From contig DASXTB010000249.1 in the NCBI GenBank assembly GCA_036505615.1, forward strand, positions 1 to 11,892: a stretch of 11,892 nucleotides of DNA. Reading direction: 5' to 3'. Below the pieces are notes generated by a model, which saw only the letters and a program-made list of their open reading frames with translations, had not been told where the DNA came from and searched no databases. Below are positions 1-5,641 of the stretch, piece after piece. Position 1 is the stretch's first letter, and the number at the start of each line of letters is the position of its first letter. This stretch comes from DASXTB01 sp036505615 (GTDB taxonomy: Bacteria > Acidobacteriota > UBA6911 > JACQSX01). Made by a program: the position numbers and the translations under genes.

Positions 1-92
1 GCGGGATGGCGTCGTGGGAAACACTGTTCTTTCACAAGTACCGTCCTCGATGGTTTGAAAGTAAACCAGCAGTTTCGCAACGCCTTCTCAAC

Positions 93-224
93 TTACCAAT
101 TTCCTACTAAAGCCCCATTTTGGACCTTCATGACCAATTCGGAAGGCATTTCCGACTGCGCGCCGAGCGCCATCCGGATGCCGATCTCGTTGCGGCGTCG
201 AGCCACGGAGTAGGACACAACGCC
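93..224 (-). pseudogene. Remnant of an ADOP/MacB-FtsX permease C-terminal region
   Basis: Read on the minus strand from 224, the frame encodes GVVSYSVARRRNEIGIRMAL followed by GA and a stop at 93-95. This matches the conserved loop after the sixth membrane span of acidobacterial duplicated permeases. The intact permease in this window has GVMSYAVTQRSHEIGIRMAL at the same place. Right after the ALGA motif the family pattern (RRQVLWLVL in the intact copy) is lost and the frame stops about 20 codons later, so the final two membrane spans are missing. Upstream, the homology stops at the end of the DUF2630 gene, whose stop codon lies at 229-231. It is therefore a stub of about 25 recognisable residues from a protein of more than 800, left by deletion or recombination. 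No start codon or ribosome binding site serves it. The match is short but to a very characteristic motif. Confidence 0.65.
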
Positions 225-228
225 AGTG

Positions 229-483
229 TCATCCCTCGTAGTGCTCTACGACTTTTGGTGAACGCACCTGTGCCCCTTCCGGATCTTGCCCGAATTCACG
301 TCGAGCCCGGCGCTGACGCAAGAGATCCCAGCATTGATCGAGCTCCACCTGGATTCTTGCTAAGCGTGATCGGTCTTCCTCTGCGAGCGTTCCCTGGTTG
401 TAGAGCTTGTGCTCTTCTGCAACAAGCCTCTCGATGTGGCCCAGAACAGGCTGGTCGGTCGTCTCTTTCACCTTTTCATTCAT
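229..483 (-). CDS. DUF2630 family small protein
   Basis: An 84-residue soluble, charged protein that reads as a DUF2630 member. The family signature is nearly continuous: HIERLVAEEHKLYNQGTL at about residues 15-32, then a helix ending ELDQCWDLLRQRRARREFG, then a short acidic tail ending VVEHYEG. The length is normal for the family, whose function is unknown. The predicted structure is two alpha helices, possibly a helical hairpin. The ATG at 481-483 is chosen because GGAGGG lies seven bases upstream (491-496); a TTG 15 bases further out would start inside that ribosome binding site. No signal peptide is visible. The gene stands alone on the minus strand between two gene remnants, so the context gives no functional clue. 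No convincing promoter was found in the 75 bases upstream. Confidence 0.88.
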   Translation of the reverse strand: MNEKVKETTDQPVLGHIERLVAEEHKLYNQGTLAEEDRSRLARIQVELDQCWDLLRQRRARREFGQDPEGAQVRSPKVVEHYEG

Positions 484-559
484 GACGATTCCCTCCAAGG
501 ATAAATTTTAGTCTTACAGCCCTGCGGAGCGCAGATGCTCGCATCAAAATGGTCAGTGC

Positions 560-697
560 TTATCGCTGCGACGTCGAAGCAGCTCGCCTTGCAGCACCTC
601 TCCCGAGGAAGTTCACCAGTTCTGCGTTCACTTCGTCCGCATGAGTCCAGCTTACGGCGTGCGGCCCATCTTTTATTGTCACTAAGCGGTGGTTCAT
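560..697 (-). pseudogene. C-terminal remnant of an alpha/beta hydrolase (chloroperoxidase/esterase-like)
   Basis: The minus-strand frame from an ATG at 695-697 to TAA at 560-562 encodes 45 residues. The first ~33 include LVTIKDGPHAVSWTHADEVN and then AELVNFL. This is the last strand, the catalytic-histidine loop (GPHAVSWTHAD) and the final helix of alpha/beta-hydrolase-fold enzymes of the non-heme chloroperoxidase/arylesterase type, normally about 270 residues long. The nucleophile elbow and acid residue are absent, so it cannot be an active enzyme. The missing N-terminal side abuts an A/T run and a heptamer repeat (707-733), which suggests the gene was cut there. The ATG is probably incidental: no ribosome binding site precedes it. 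Family assignment rests on the motif only. Confidence 0.7.
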
Positions 698-706
698 AGT
701 TTTTTT

Positions 707-733
707 TGCCTTCTGCGTTCCGCCTTCTGCCTA
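707..733 (-). repeat. Short heptamer repeat, same family as the tract at 5376-5438
   Basis: On the minus strand this reads as about four degenerate heptamers of the form NNGGCRG (TAGGCAG, AAGGCGG, AACGCAG, AAGGCA). It is followed by a run of eight A on that strand (T at 700-707 on plus). The same heptamer occurs nine times in tandem at 5376-5438. It sits at the broken edge of the alpha/beta hydrolase remnant. Confidence 0.6.
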
Positions 734-774
734 CGCTAACCTATTGGAACGAAGTTCGCCATGAATAATGCGGG

Positions 775-1380
775 CTAGCGCGTTTTGACAATGATCTCGA
801 CGCGACGGTTCTTCTGTCGCCCTTCCGGATTATCACTGCCGTCACGATTGTTGTTGGGAGCTACGGGCTTTTCCGCCCCCCATCCGCGAACAGTCATGCT
901 GTTGGAAATATTGTGCCCCAGGAGCCATCCCTTAACAGAGTTAGCCCGGCGCTCTGAGAGCTTCTGATTGTACTGCTTGTTTCCTACGCCGTCGGTGTGC
1001 CCATCGATGGAACACGCCGCGGTGGGATACGATCTGAGGATAGTGGCAACCTTTTCCAAAGCAGGAATGGCTTGGGGCCGAAGATCCGCTTTATCGAAGT
1101 CAAACAGAACGTCGCTGGGAAGCTCTATATGAATCTCTGTATCCGTGGTCTTGGCTCCCAGTTCCCTTAACGCGGCGCCTAAGGCCTCAGTTTTCCCTGC
1201 CACTCCGGAAGCCAGTCCTTTGATCTCCAAAACCTTCCCTTGGATAGGCAGGACTTTTCCGGTGGCGCCGGGTGGAATGGCGTCGTCAATTTTGTATTTT
1301 TGACCGAAAGCGAGAGGCGCCGTCATGAAAGAAACCAAAAGGACGGTATCCAAAACGAGCAATTTTGTACCTGGAATCAT
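775..1380 (-). CDS. OmpA-family peptidoglycan-binding envelope protein
   Basis: A 201-residue exported protein. Residues 1-27 form a signal peptide (TKLLVLDTVLLVSFMTAPLAFG, with possible cleavage before Q27). Residues 28-85 are a short linker region. Residues 85-199 are an OmpA C-terminal domain, which binds diaminopimelate in peptidoglycan. The domain begins VLFDFDKADLRP, continues with DGHTDGVGNKQYNQKLSERR, and ends NRRVEIIV. The ligand-binding pair is present as D130 and R145, with the usual 15-residue spacing. There is no N-terminal beta-barrel, so it resembles the small periplasmic OmpA-like proteins rather than porins. The ATG at 1378-1380 is chosen because GAGGAGG lies eight bases upstream (1389-1395) and the signal peptide begins there. 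The frame stays open to 1533, but that would overlap the upstream gene and bury the signal peptide. It starts 16 bases after the lipoprotein gene ends, so the two are probably one operon that ties an outer-membrane lipoprotein to the cell wall. Confidence 0.9.
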   Translation of the reverse strand: MIPGTKLLVLDTVLLVSFMTAPLAFGQKYKIDDAIPPGATGKVLPIQGKVLEIKGLASGVAGKTEALGAALRELGAKTTDTEIHIELPSDVLFDFDKADLRPQAIPALEKVATILRSYPTAACSIDGHTDGVGNKQYNQKLSERRANSVKGWLLGHNISNSMTVRGWGAEKPVAPNNNRDGSDNPEGRQKNRRVEIIVKTR

Positions 1381-1396
1381 CAACGCGGCCTCCTCG

Positions 1397-1990
1397 CTAA
1401 GATACGGGAATATCCTCGAATGGAGGAAACTTGGGAATGCTGACGCTGATTTTGCTGGAGGTTGCCGGTGGTGCGGGAAATTTCGCCCAATTGAGGCGCT
1501 GTTGACCCGCCGCAAAAGTTCCCCAGAAGACATCTAAGATCCTGTTTCCTTCTGAATCTGTAAGGAAGCCATATTTCTTATTTTCAGCAGGATCGATGTA
1601 ATAGATGTCAGGCCAGTTAAAATCATAGTTGATCGTTTTTGGCTGCGTTGCCGCCAGTCCGGTCTGCTGTGTGCCGGCGGTGTTTACCAGCCGCCACCTG
1701 ATTAGCAAAGCCCCTCCGCTTGCTCGCTTTACCTCCAGCAGGTCACAGCGTAAGTCAGGATCGGCCGAATACTGGGCGCTGGCTATCACTTTGCCGGGAC
1801 TGGTTGCGGGAGCAGGGGCGGACGTCGAAGTTGTTGGTCCGGTTGTCGCCGGGACGCTGGAAGTCTGAGCAGGTTGAGCGGGTGCTGCAGGCTGTTGCTG
1901 CGGGGTCTCGCCTTTCTGGCAAGACAGCAGTGCTCCGGTTGACAGGAAACAAAGAAGAATGATTCCAGAACTGAATCTACCGTTTGGCAT
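1397..1990 (-). CDS. Lipoprotein with Pro/Ala/Thr-rich linker and unknown C-terminal domain
   Basis: A 197-residue predicted lipoprotein. Residues 6-23 are hydrophobic and end in the lipobox L21-L22-S23-C24, so C24 should be lipidated. Residues 25-66 are a flexible linker rich in proline, alanine, threonine and glutamine, typical for crossing from membrane to wall. Residues 67-197 form a soluble domain that I cannot name. It looks like a mainly beta fold with aromatic clusters (YDFNWPDIYYIDP near 122-134, ILDVFWGTF near 151-159). The segment DLLEVKRASGGALLIRWRLVN recalls envelope proteins that often accompany OmpA domains. ATG at 1988-1990 follows GAGGAGGG (1995-2002) at a short but workable spacing. 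It is the first gene of a pair with the OmpA-family gene 16 bases downstream. Localisation is well supported; the function is not known. Confidence 0.85.
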   Translation of the reverse strand: MPNGRFSSGIILLCFLSTGALLSCQKGETPQQQPAAPAQPAQTSSVPATTGPTTSTSAPAPATSPGKVIASAQYSADPDLRCDLLEVKRASGGALLIRWRLVNTAGTQQTGLAATQPKTINYDFNWPDIYYIDPAENKKYGFLTDSEGNRILDVFWGTFAAGQQRLNWAKFPAPPATSSKISVSIPKFPPFEDIPVS

Positions 1991-2002
1991 GGGGCCCTCC
2001 TC

Positions 2003-2015
2003 TGAGTTGAACTCA
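2003..2015. promoter_or_regulatory. Perfect 13-base palindrome in the leader of the lipoprotein-OmpA operon
   Basis: TGAGTTGAACTCA is two perfect six-base half-sites around one central base. It lies between the predicted -10 box and the ribosome binding site, roughly at the predicted transcription start. That position suits an operator for a dimeric repressor or a small 5' hairpin. The role is inferred from position and symmetry. Confidence 0.35.
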
Positions 2016-2020
2016 CGGGA

Positions 2021-2050
2021 ATGCTAGGCGCGACAAAGATCAGATTTCAA
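2021..2050 (-). promoter_or_regulatory. Candidate sigma70-type promoter for the lipoprotein-OmpA operon
   Basis: On the minus strand, TTGAAA (2045-2050; five of six to consensus) is followed after 18 bases by TAGCAT (2021-2026; four of six). The -10 box is 30 bases before the lipoprotein ATG. This is a pattern match only; such matches also arise by chance. Confidence 0.35.
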
Positions 2051-2256
2051 GCGGAAAGAGACAATTCTTGTTTGGACTTTTGGTTGCGATGCTGCCGCGC
2101 TGCGTTATCCTGTCCTTAAGGCGCACTACATTAAAAACCATTCACTCATTGCCTCTCCGCTGTATTGTGGCCGGGACTGAAACCAGCGCATATTGTTTTG
2201 TCCTGAGTCGGACACTTGTGTGTCCATTCGGGAATTGTGGCAGGGGACCTTTCGCT

Positions 2257-2637
2257 GTGTGCGCATGGATTTGGAGCGACGAGGCGGAGGACAATTCGGA
2301 AGCGCGCGCTCAACTGTCTCTCCGGGTTGTCTCTATCGCCGCTGTCGTAATAATCTTAGTAATCGCTGCGGCCCGAATTTCGCATTTAAACCAAAAGGCC
2401 GATGTACAGGATCTGCGACGGGATTTTCGCAGAATGATTGAAGAGATGGACCGCAAGGAATTCGTGCCTCACAATCCAATTTTGAATCCCCCCAGTGACC
2501 GGCGAGCATCCAATCCTTTCGCGCTGCCTGGTCCCCATAATCGCCACGATGCCTTTCGCCGGCCCCCGACTGAGGCGACGCCAAGCCAGACAGAAAAATC
2601 GCCGGCTGATACCCAGGAGAAAAGGGAGACCAAGTGA
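2257..2637 (+). CDS. Hypothetical small membrane protein: one span, coiled-coil, proline-rich tail
   Basis: I do not recognise this gene. From the GTG at 2257 it would encode 126 residues: a short N-terminal segment, one hydrophobic span (LRVVSIAAVVIILVIAA, residues ~22-38), a charged probable coiled-coil (HLNQKADVQDLRRDFRRMIE, ~43-62, continuing to E68), and a disordered tail rich in proline, arginine and glutamate. This suits an anchored protein with its coil and tail in the periplasm or cytoplasm. The frame is open back to 2068, but upstream residues are cysteine-rich and do not look coded. The GTG is chosen because AGGGGA lies nine bases before it (2242-2247). The start remains uncertain. 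Upstream there are 266 bases to the divergent lipoprotein gene, and downstream only the amidohydrolase remnant on the opposite strand. The ordered hydrophobic/charged/proline pattern favours a real gene, but without a family match it could be a chance frame. Confidence 0.45.
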   Translation: MCAWIWSDEAEDNSEARAQLSLRVVSIAAVVIILVIAAARISHLNQKADVQDLRRDFRRMIEEMDRKEFVPHNPILNPPSDRRASNPFALPGPHNRHDAFRRPPTEATPSQTEKSPADTQEKRETK

Positions 2638-2656
2638 GATTTTAGCTGCGACGCGT

Positions 2657-2761
2657 TCATTTCACCCGCTCCGCATCGTAGACCGATTCTCCGTTGACAA
2701 ATGTCTTCAGCACATGAATGGAGAGAATTTCTTTTGGCGCGGCCTTTGTGATGTCTTTTGA
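2657..2761 (-). pseudogene. C-terminal remnant of a metal-dependent amidohydrolase
   Basis: On the minus strand, ending at TGA (2657-2659), the frame encodes SKDITKAAPKEILSIHVLKT, FVNGESVYD and a short tail. This is the standard end of amidohydrolase-superfamily enzymes (the composite beta domain, usually written as LSKDI..PPEEI...KVLMTVVGGKVVY). The catalytic metal-binding barrel that should precede it is missing. The same frame stays open to about 2923 with no stop, but the extra residues (for example WPEVKNGDAIFSHLAREQGG) do not resemble the family and no start codon serves them. The most likely explanation is a deleted gene of which only the last ~35 codons are recognisable. It lies immediately upstream of the tdh promoter region. 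This remnant and its flank fill the 314-base gap between the two plus-strand genes. Confidence 0.65.
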
Positions 2762-2901
2762 ATAAGACCAGAAAATCTCATTGTGGGTCCTAACTTTCCC
2801 TCCCTGCTCCCTTGCAAGGTGTGAAAAAATTGCGTCGCCGTTCTTAACTTCGGGCCATCGAAGCTCCGTTTCAATTTTGTCGAAGCTCCTTACGGCGCGA
2901 T

Positions 2902-2930
2902 TTGACGGCCTGGCAGCGACATCTTAGACT
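2902..2930 (+). promoter_or_regulatory. Candidate sigma70-type promoter for tdh-kbl
   Basis: TTGACG (2902-2907; five of six to consensus) and TAGACT (2925-2930; four of six) are separated by the ideal 17 bases. Transcription would start near 2937, leaving a leader of about 15 bases before the tdh ATG, which agrees with the absence of a strong ribosome binding site. Pattern match only. Confidence 0.4.
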
Positions 2931-2951
2931 CTGCTGCGGCAGAATGTGAAC

Positions 2952-3986
2952 ATGAAAGCACTGGTTAAAAAGAAGGCGGGACCCGGTTTATGGCTGGAAG
3001 AAGTGCCGATGCCCGAAATTGGCATCAACGATGTGTTGATCCGGATTGATCGAACCGGTATTTGCGGCACCGACGTCCACATTTACAAATGGGACGACTG
3101 GGCGCAAAAGACTATCCCGGTACCGATGGTGATTGGGCATGAGTTTGTGGGCCGCATCGTTGAAGTGGGCTCGAACGTCAAGGATTTTTTCCCTGGCCAA
3201 ATCGTCAGCGGCGAAGGCCATGTGGTTTGCGGGCGTTGTCGAAATTGTTTAGCCGGACGGCGTCATCTTTGCGCGGACACAAAGGGCATCGGCGTAAGCC
3301 GGACCGGCGCCTTCGCCGAGTATCTCGCTCTGCCCATGACCAATGTGTGGGTTCATAATCCCGCGATCGACCGGGATGTCGCCGCCATTTTCGATCCGTT
3401 CGGGAACGCGGTGCACACTGCGCTGTCGTTTCCGGTTCTGGGCGAGGACGTGCTCATCACAGGCGCCGGACCGATAGGCATCATGGCTGTGCCTGTGGTG
3501 AGGCATGCCGGAGCCAGATTTGTAGTGATAACGGATGTGAATGAGTATCGGCTGGATCTGGCGCGAAAGATGGGTGCCACGGTGGCTCTCAATGTTCGCA
3601 ACGGGAGCATCGGAGAAATACAGAAGCAACTCGGCATGACCGAAGGGTTTGACGTAGGGCTTGAGATGTCCGGTAACCCATCCGCATTCCGAGAGCTGAT
3701 TGCCAACATGTGCCACGGTGGCAGAATCGCCATGCTGGGAATTCCCAACGAGCCAATAGTGATCGATTGGAATGCGGTTGTGTTCAACATGCTCACCATA
3801 AAAGGAATTTACGGGCGGGAGATGTATGAGACCTGGTACAAGATGACCGTGATGCTGCAAAGCGGCCTGGACATTTCGCCGGTTATCACTCACCGCTTTC
3901 ACTATACAGAATTCGAAAAGGGATTCGAGGTGATGTCGTCGGGCCAGTCGGGGAAGGTGATTCTCAATTGGAACGAAGGTGATTGA
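2952..3986 (+). CDS. tdh: L-threonine 3-dehydrogenase
   Basis: A cytoplasmic zinc-dependent medium-chain dehydrogenase that oxidises L-threonine with NAD+ to 2-amino-3-ketobutyrate. The 344 residues match the Escherichia coli enzyme (341) closely throughout. The catalytic zinc site is C38, H63 and E64, with T40 and H43 of the proton relay in GICGTDVHIY. The structural zinc site is C93, C96, C99 and C107. The Rossmann motif GAGPIG is at 171-176, with the NAD-selecting ITDVNEYR segment at 193-200. GMTEGFDVGLEMSG and the ending SGQSGKVIL are typical. The ATG at 2952 is chosen because the protein then begins MKAL as in known Tdh; a GTG two codons earlier is also in frame. No strong ribosome binding site is visible. 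The next gene encodes the partner enzyme that takes up the unstable product. The 173-base gap between the genes is almost filled by an inverted repeat. Confidence 0.97.
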   Translation: MKALVKKKAGPGLWLEEVPMPEIGINDVLIRIDRTGICGTDVHIYKWDDWAQKTIPVPMVIGHEFVGRIVEVGSNVKDFFPGQIVSGEGHVVCGRCRNCLAGRRHLCADTKGIGVSRTGAFAEYLALPMTNVWVHNPAIDRDVAAIFDPFGNAVHTALSFPVLGEDVLITGAGPIGIMAVPVVRHAGARFVVITDVNEYRLDLARKMGATVALNVRNGSIGEIQKQLGMTEGFDVGLEMSGNPSAFRELIANMCHGGRIAMLGIPNEPIVIDWNAVVFNMLTIKGIYGREMYETWYKMTVMLQSGLDISPVITHRFHYTEFEKGFEVMSSGQSGKVILNWNEGD

Positions 3987-4002
3987 AACAAGGGTTTTTA
4001 AG

Positions 4003-4146
4003 CCGCAGATGGACGACGTCCGAATTGCGGATTTCGGATTGCGGATTATTTTGTTTTTGCACTGCGGATTCGCATTCTCCGCCTTTAGTTTTTCAATCCG
4101 CAATCCGCAATCGCCAATCTGCAATTGGAATGTCGTCCATCTACGG
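4003..4146. repeat. Long imperfect inverted repeat between tdh and kbl
   Basis: The left arm starts CCGCAGATGGACGAC (4003-4017) and the right arm ends with its near-exact reverse complement GTCGTCCATCTACGG (4132-4146). Inside, the arms carry inverted copies of a GGATTGC-type unit (GATTTCGGATTGCGGATT on the left, AATCCGCAATCCGCAATCGC on the right), with one extra unit on the right. The centre holds a small hairpin, GCGGA/TCCGC. A transcript could fold into a stem of about 45 base pairs with a few mismatches. It lies inside a two-gene operon, so it may pause or stabilise the message between tdh and kbl. It may equally be a non-autonomous mobile repeat that landed there. Confidence 0.8.
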
Positions 4147-4159
4147 GTAAGAAACAATT

Positions 4160-5344
4160 ATGTACGGATCCCTAAAACAGTATTGCTCCACCCAACTGAA
4201 AGAAATTCGCCAGGCTGGCCTCTATAAGAACGAGCGCGTCATCACCACGCCGCAAGACGCGCACATCCGCGTGGGCGACGGCAAACCGCTGCTCAATATG
4301 TGCGCCAACAATTATCTCGGTCTGGCGGAGCACCCGGCCCTGATCGCGGCGGCGCGCGAAGGTTTGGAAAAATGGGGTTACGGCCTTGCCTCAGTGCGCT
4401 TCATTTGCGGCACGCAGGCGCTGCACAAAGAGCTGGAGAAAAGAATCACCGAGTTTTTGGGAACCGAAGACACCATCCTCTACACTTCCTGCTTCGATGC
4501 CAACACGGGATTATTTGAAACACTCCTCGGAGCGGAGGACGCCATCGTCTCCGACGAGTTGAATCATGCCAGCATCATCGACGGCATTCGCCTCTGCAAA
4601 GCGCAGCGCTTCCGCTATAAGCACAATGACATGGCCGACCTGGAAACGCAGCTGCAGCAGGCCAAGTCCGCTCGGCATCGCATGGTCGCGACGGATGGCG
4701 TCTTCTCCATGGACGGCCATATTGCCGGTCTGCCCGCTATCTGCGAGCTGGCCGAGAAATACGACGCGCTGGTGATGGTGGATGATTCGCACGCCGTCGG
4801 TTTCATGGGGAGGATGGGGCGGGGCACGCATGAGTATCACAACGTCATGGACCGTGTGGATATTCTCACCGGCACATTGGGCAAGGCGCTGGGCGGCGCC
4901 AGCGGCGGCTACACCAGTGGAAGAAAGGAAATCGTGGACTTGCTGCGCCAGCGGTCGCGGCCCTATCTGTTCTCCAACACGCTGGCGCCTCCCATTGTCG
5001 CCGGTTCCATCAAAGCGGTCGAACTGCTTTCCCAGTCCACTGCGCTTCGCGACAAGCTGGAGGGCAATACCAAGTTCTTTCGGCAGGGGCTGGCAAAACT
5101 AGGCCTGGACATCCTGCCGGGTGAACATCCGATTGTACCCATCATGCTGGGCGATGCCGCCCTGGCCGGCCGCGTCGCGGACGCGATGCTGGGCAAAGGT
5201 GTTTATGTCATCGGGTTCTCGTACCCGGTGGTACCGCACGGCAAGGCGCGCATTCGCACGCAGGTTTCCGCGGCTCATTCGACGGATGATCTCCAGTTCG
5301 CGATCGAAAAATTCGGAGAGGTGAAACAGGAGCTGGGACTCTAG
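4160..5344 (+). CDS. kbl: 2-amino-3-ketobutyrate CoA ligase (glycine C-acetyltransferase)
   Basis: A PLP-dependent enzyme of the alpha-oxoamine synthase family. It cleaves 2-amino-3-ketobutyrate with coenzyme A to give glycine and acetyl-CoA, completing the threonine dehydrogenase route. The 394 residues compare with 398 in E. coli. Visible motifs: CANNYLGLAEHP near 48-59; GLASVRFICGTQALHKELE near 75-93; the tripeptide-like PLP stacking histidine in DELNHASIIDG (H136); VMVDDSHAVGF at 205-215, supplying the aspartate that binds the pyridine nitrogen; and the Schiff-base lysine K242 in LTGTLGKALGGASGG. The start at 4160 gives an N-terminus aligned with known Kbl. The ribosome binding site is weak (GGGTAAG about ten bases upstream). 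It forms a functional pair with tdh, probably co-transcribed through the inverted repeat. Confidence 0.96.
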   Translation: MYGSLKQYCSTQLKEIRQAGLYKNERVITTPQDAHIRVGDGKPLLNMCANNYLGLAEHPALIAAAREGLEKWGYGLASVRFICGTQALHKELEKRITEFLGTEDTILYTSCFDANTGLFETLLGAEDAIVSDELNHASIIDGIRLCKAQRFRYKHNDMADLETQLQQAKSARHRMVATDGVFSMDGHIAGLPAICELAEKYDALVMVDDSHAVGFMGRMGRGTHEYHNVMDRVDILTGTLGKALGGASGGYTSGRKEIVDLLRQRSRPYLFSNTLAPPIVAGSIKAVELLSQSTALRDKLEGNTKFFRQGLAKLGLDILPGEHPIVPIMLGDAALAGRVADAMLGKGVYVIGFSYPVVPHGKARIRTQVSAAHSTDDLQFAIEKFGEVKQELGL

Positions 5345-5375
5345 TTTGGCAGAGAAGGGAGAAGGAAGAAGGGAG

Positions 5376-5438
5376 AAGGCGGAAGGCGGAAGGCAGGAGG
5401 CAGACGGCAGGAGGCAGACGGCAGGAGGCAGGAGGCAG
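5376..5438 (+). repeat. Tandem heptamer array, nine units
   Basis: Nine exact-phase heptamers of the pattern NNGGCRG (AAGGCGG twice, AAGGCAG, then GAGGCAG alternating with ACGGCAG, ending GAGGCAG twice). A purine-rich leader (5347-5375) precedes it. The plus strand has almost no T, giving strong strand asymmetry. It follows the kbl stop by 31 bases. The unit length and variation suggest slippage; copy number may vary between strains. Confidence 0.85.
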
Positions 5439-5458
5439 GAGCGTGGAAATCGAAAAAT

Positions 5459-5482
5459 ACCGAGCCGCGCGTGTCAGCAAGC
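5459..5482 (+). repeat. Dispersed 24-base repeat, intergenic copy
   Basis: The 24 bases around CGAGCCGCGCG and GTCAGCAAGC match the copy at 5731-5754 at 23 of 24 positions. A third partial copy (GCGCGTCAGCAA) is at 5519-5530. A small hairpin, CGGGT/ACCCG (5485-5499), follows directly. Confidence 0.75.
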
Positions 5483-5541
5483 AGCGGGTGTGTTACCCGA
5501 TGCCGCGTCCTACCCTTAGCGCGTCAGCAAAAAATCTCATC

Positions 5542-5622
5542 TGTATGGGCGACCCTGTGTGGTCGCCCGGTTTCTCATCAACGGCACACCGAATTGGACG
5601 GCCACACAGGGCCGCCCCTACA
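5542..5622. repeat. Nested double palindrome (REPIN-like), upstream of the isomerase gene
   Basis: Two 27-base arms (5542-5568 and 5596-5622) are inverted copies at 23 of 27 positions. Each arm also folds on itself: GGGCGACC/GGTCGCCC around CTGTGT on the left, and GGACGGCC/GGCCGCCC around ACACAG on the right. One A-T pair of the left stem is G-C in the right arm read on the other strand, so the change preserves pairing. The element ends 19 bases before the isomerase start codon and may affect its translation or expression. Confidence 0.85.
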
Positions 5623-5641
5623 ATCAAACTGAGTCACTTGC

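Noticed and set aside
6..110. Plus-strand frame of 34 codons from ATG at 6, open to the window edge
   Set aside because: No recognisable motif and no ribosome binding site; it may be the end of a gene outside the window, but nothing in the sequence supports this.
120..485. Plus-strand open frame of 121 codons
   Set aside because: It is antisense to the DUF2630 gene and the permease remnant, which both match known families; it lacks a ribosome binding site and resembles no protein.
1381..1533. N-terminal extension of the OmpA gene
   Set aside because: It would overlap the lipoprotein gene by more than 130 bases and bury the signal peptide; the ATG at 1380 has an ideal ribosome binding site.
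3249..4157. 302-codon minus-strand frame opposite tdh
   Set aside because: Shadow of tdh and of the inverted repeat; histidine-rich translation with no family resemblance.
4511..4840. Minus-strand frame inside kbl
   Set aside because: Antisense shadow of a strongly supported enzyme gene.
5376..5438. Possible CRISPR array
   Set aside because: Seven-base units in direct contact with no spacers; this is a simple tandem repeat.
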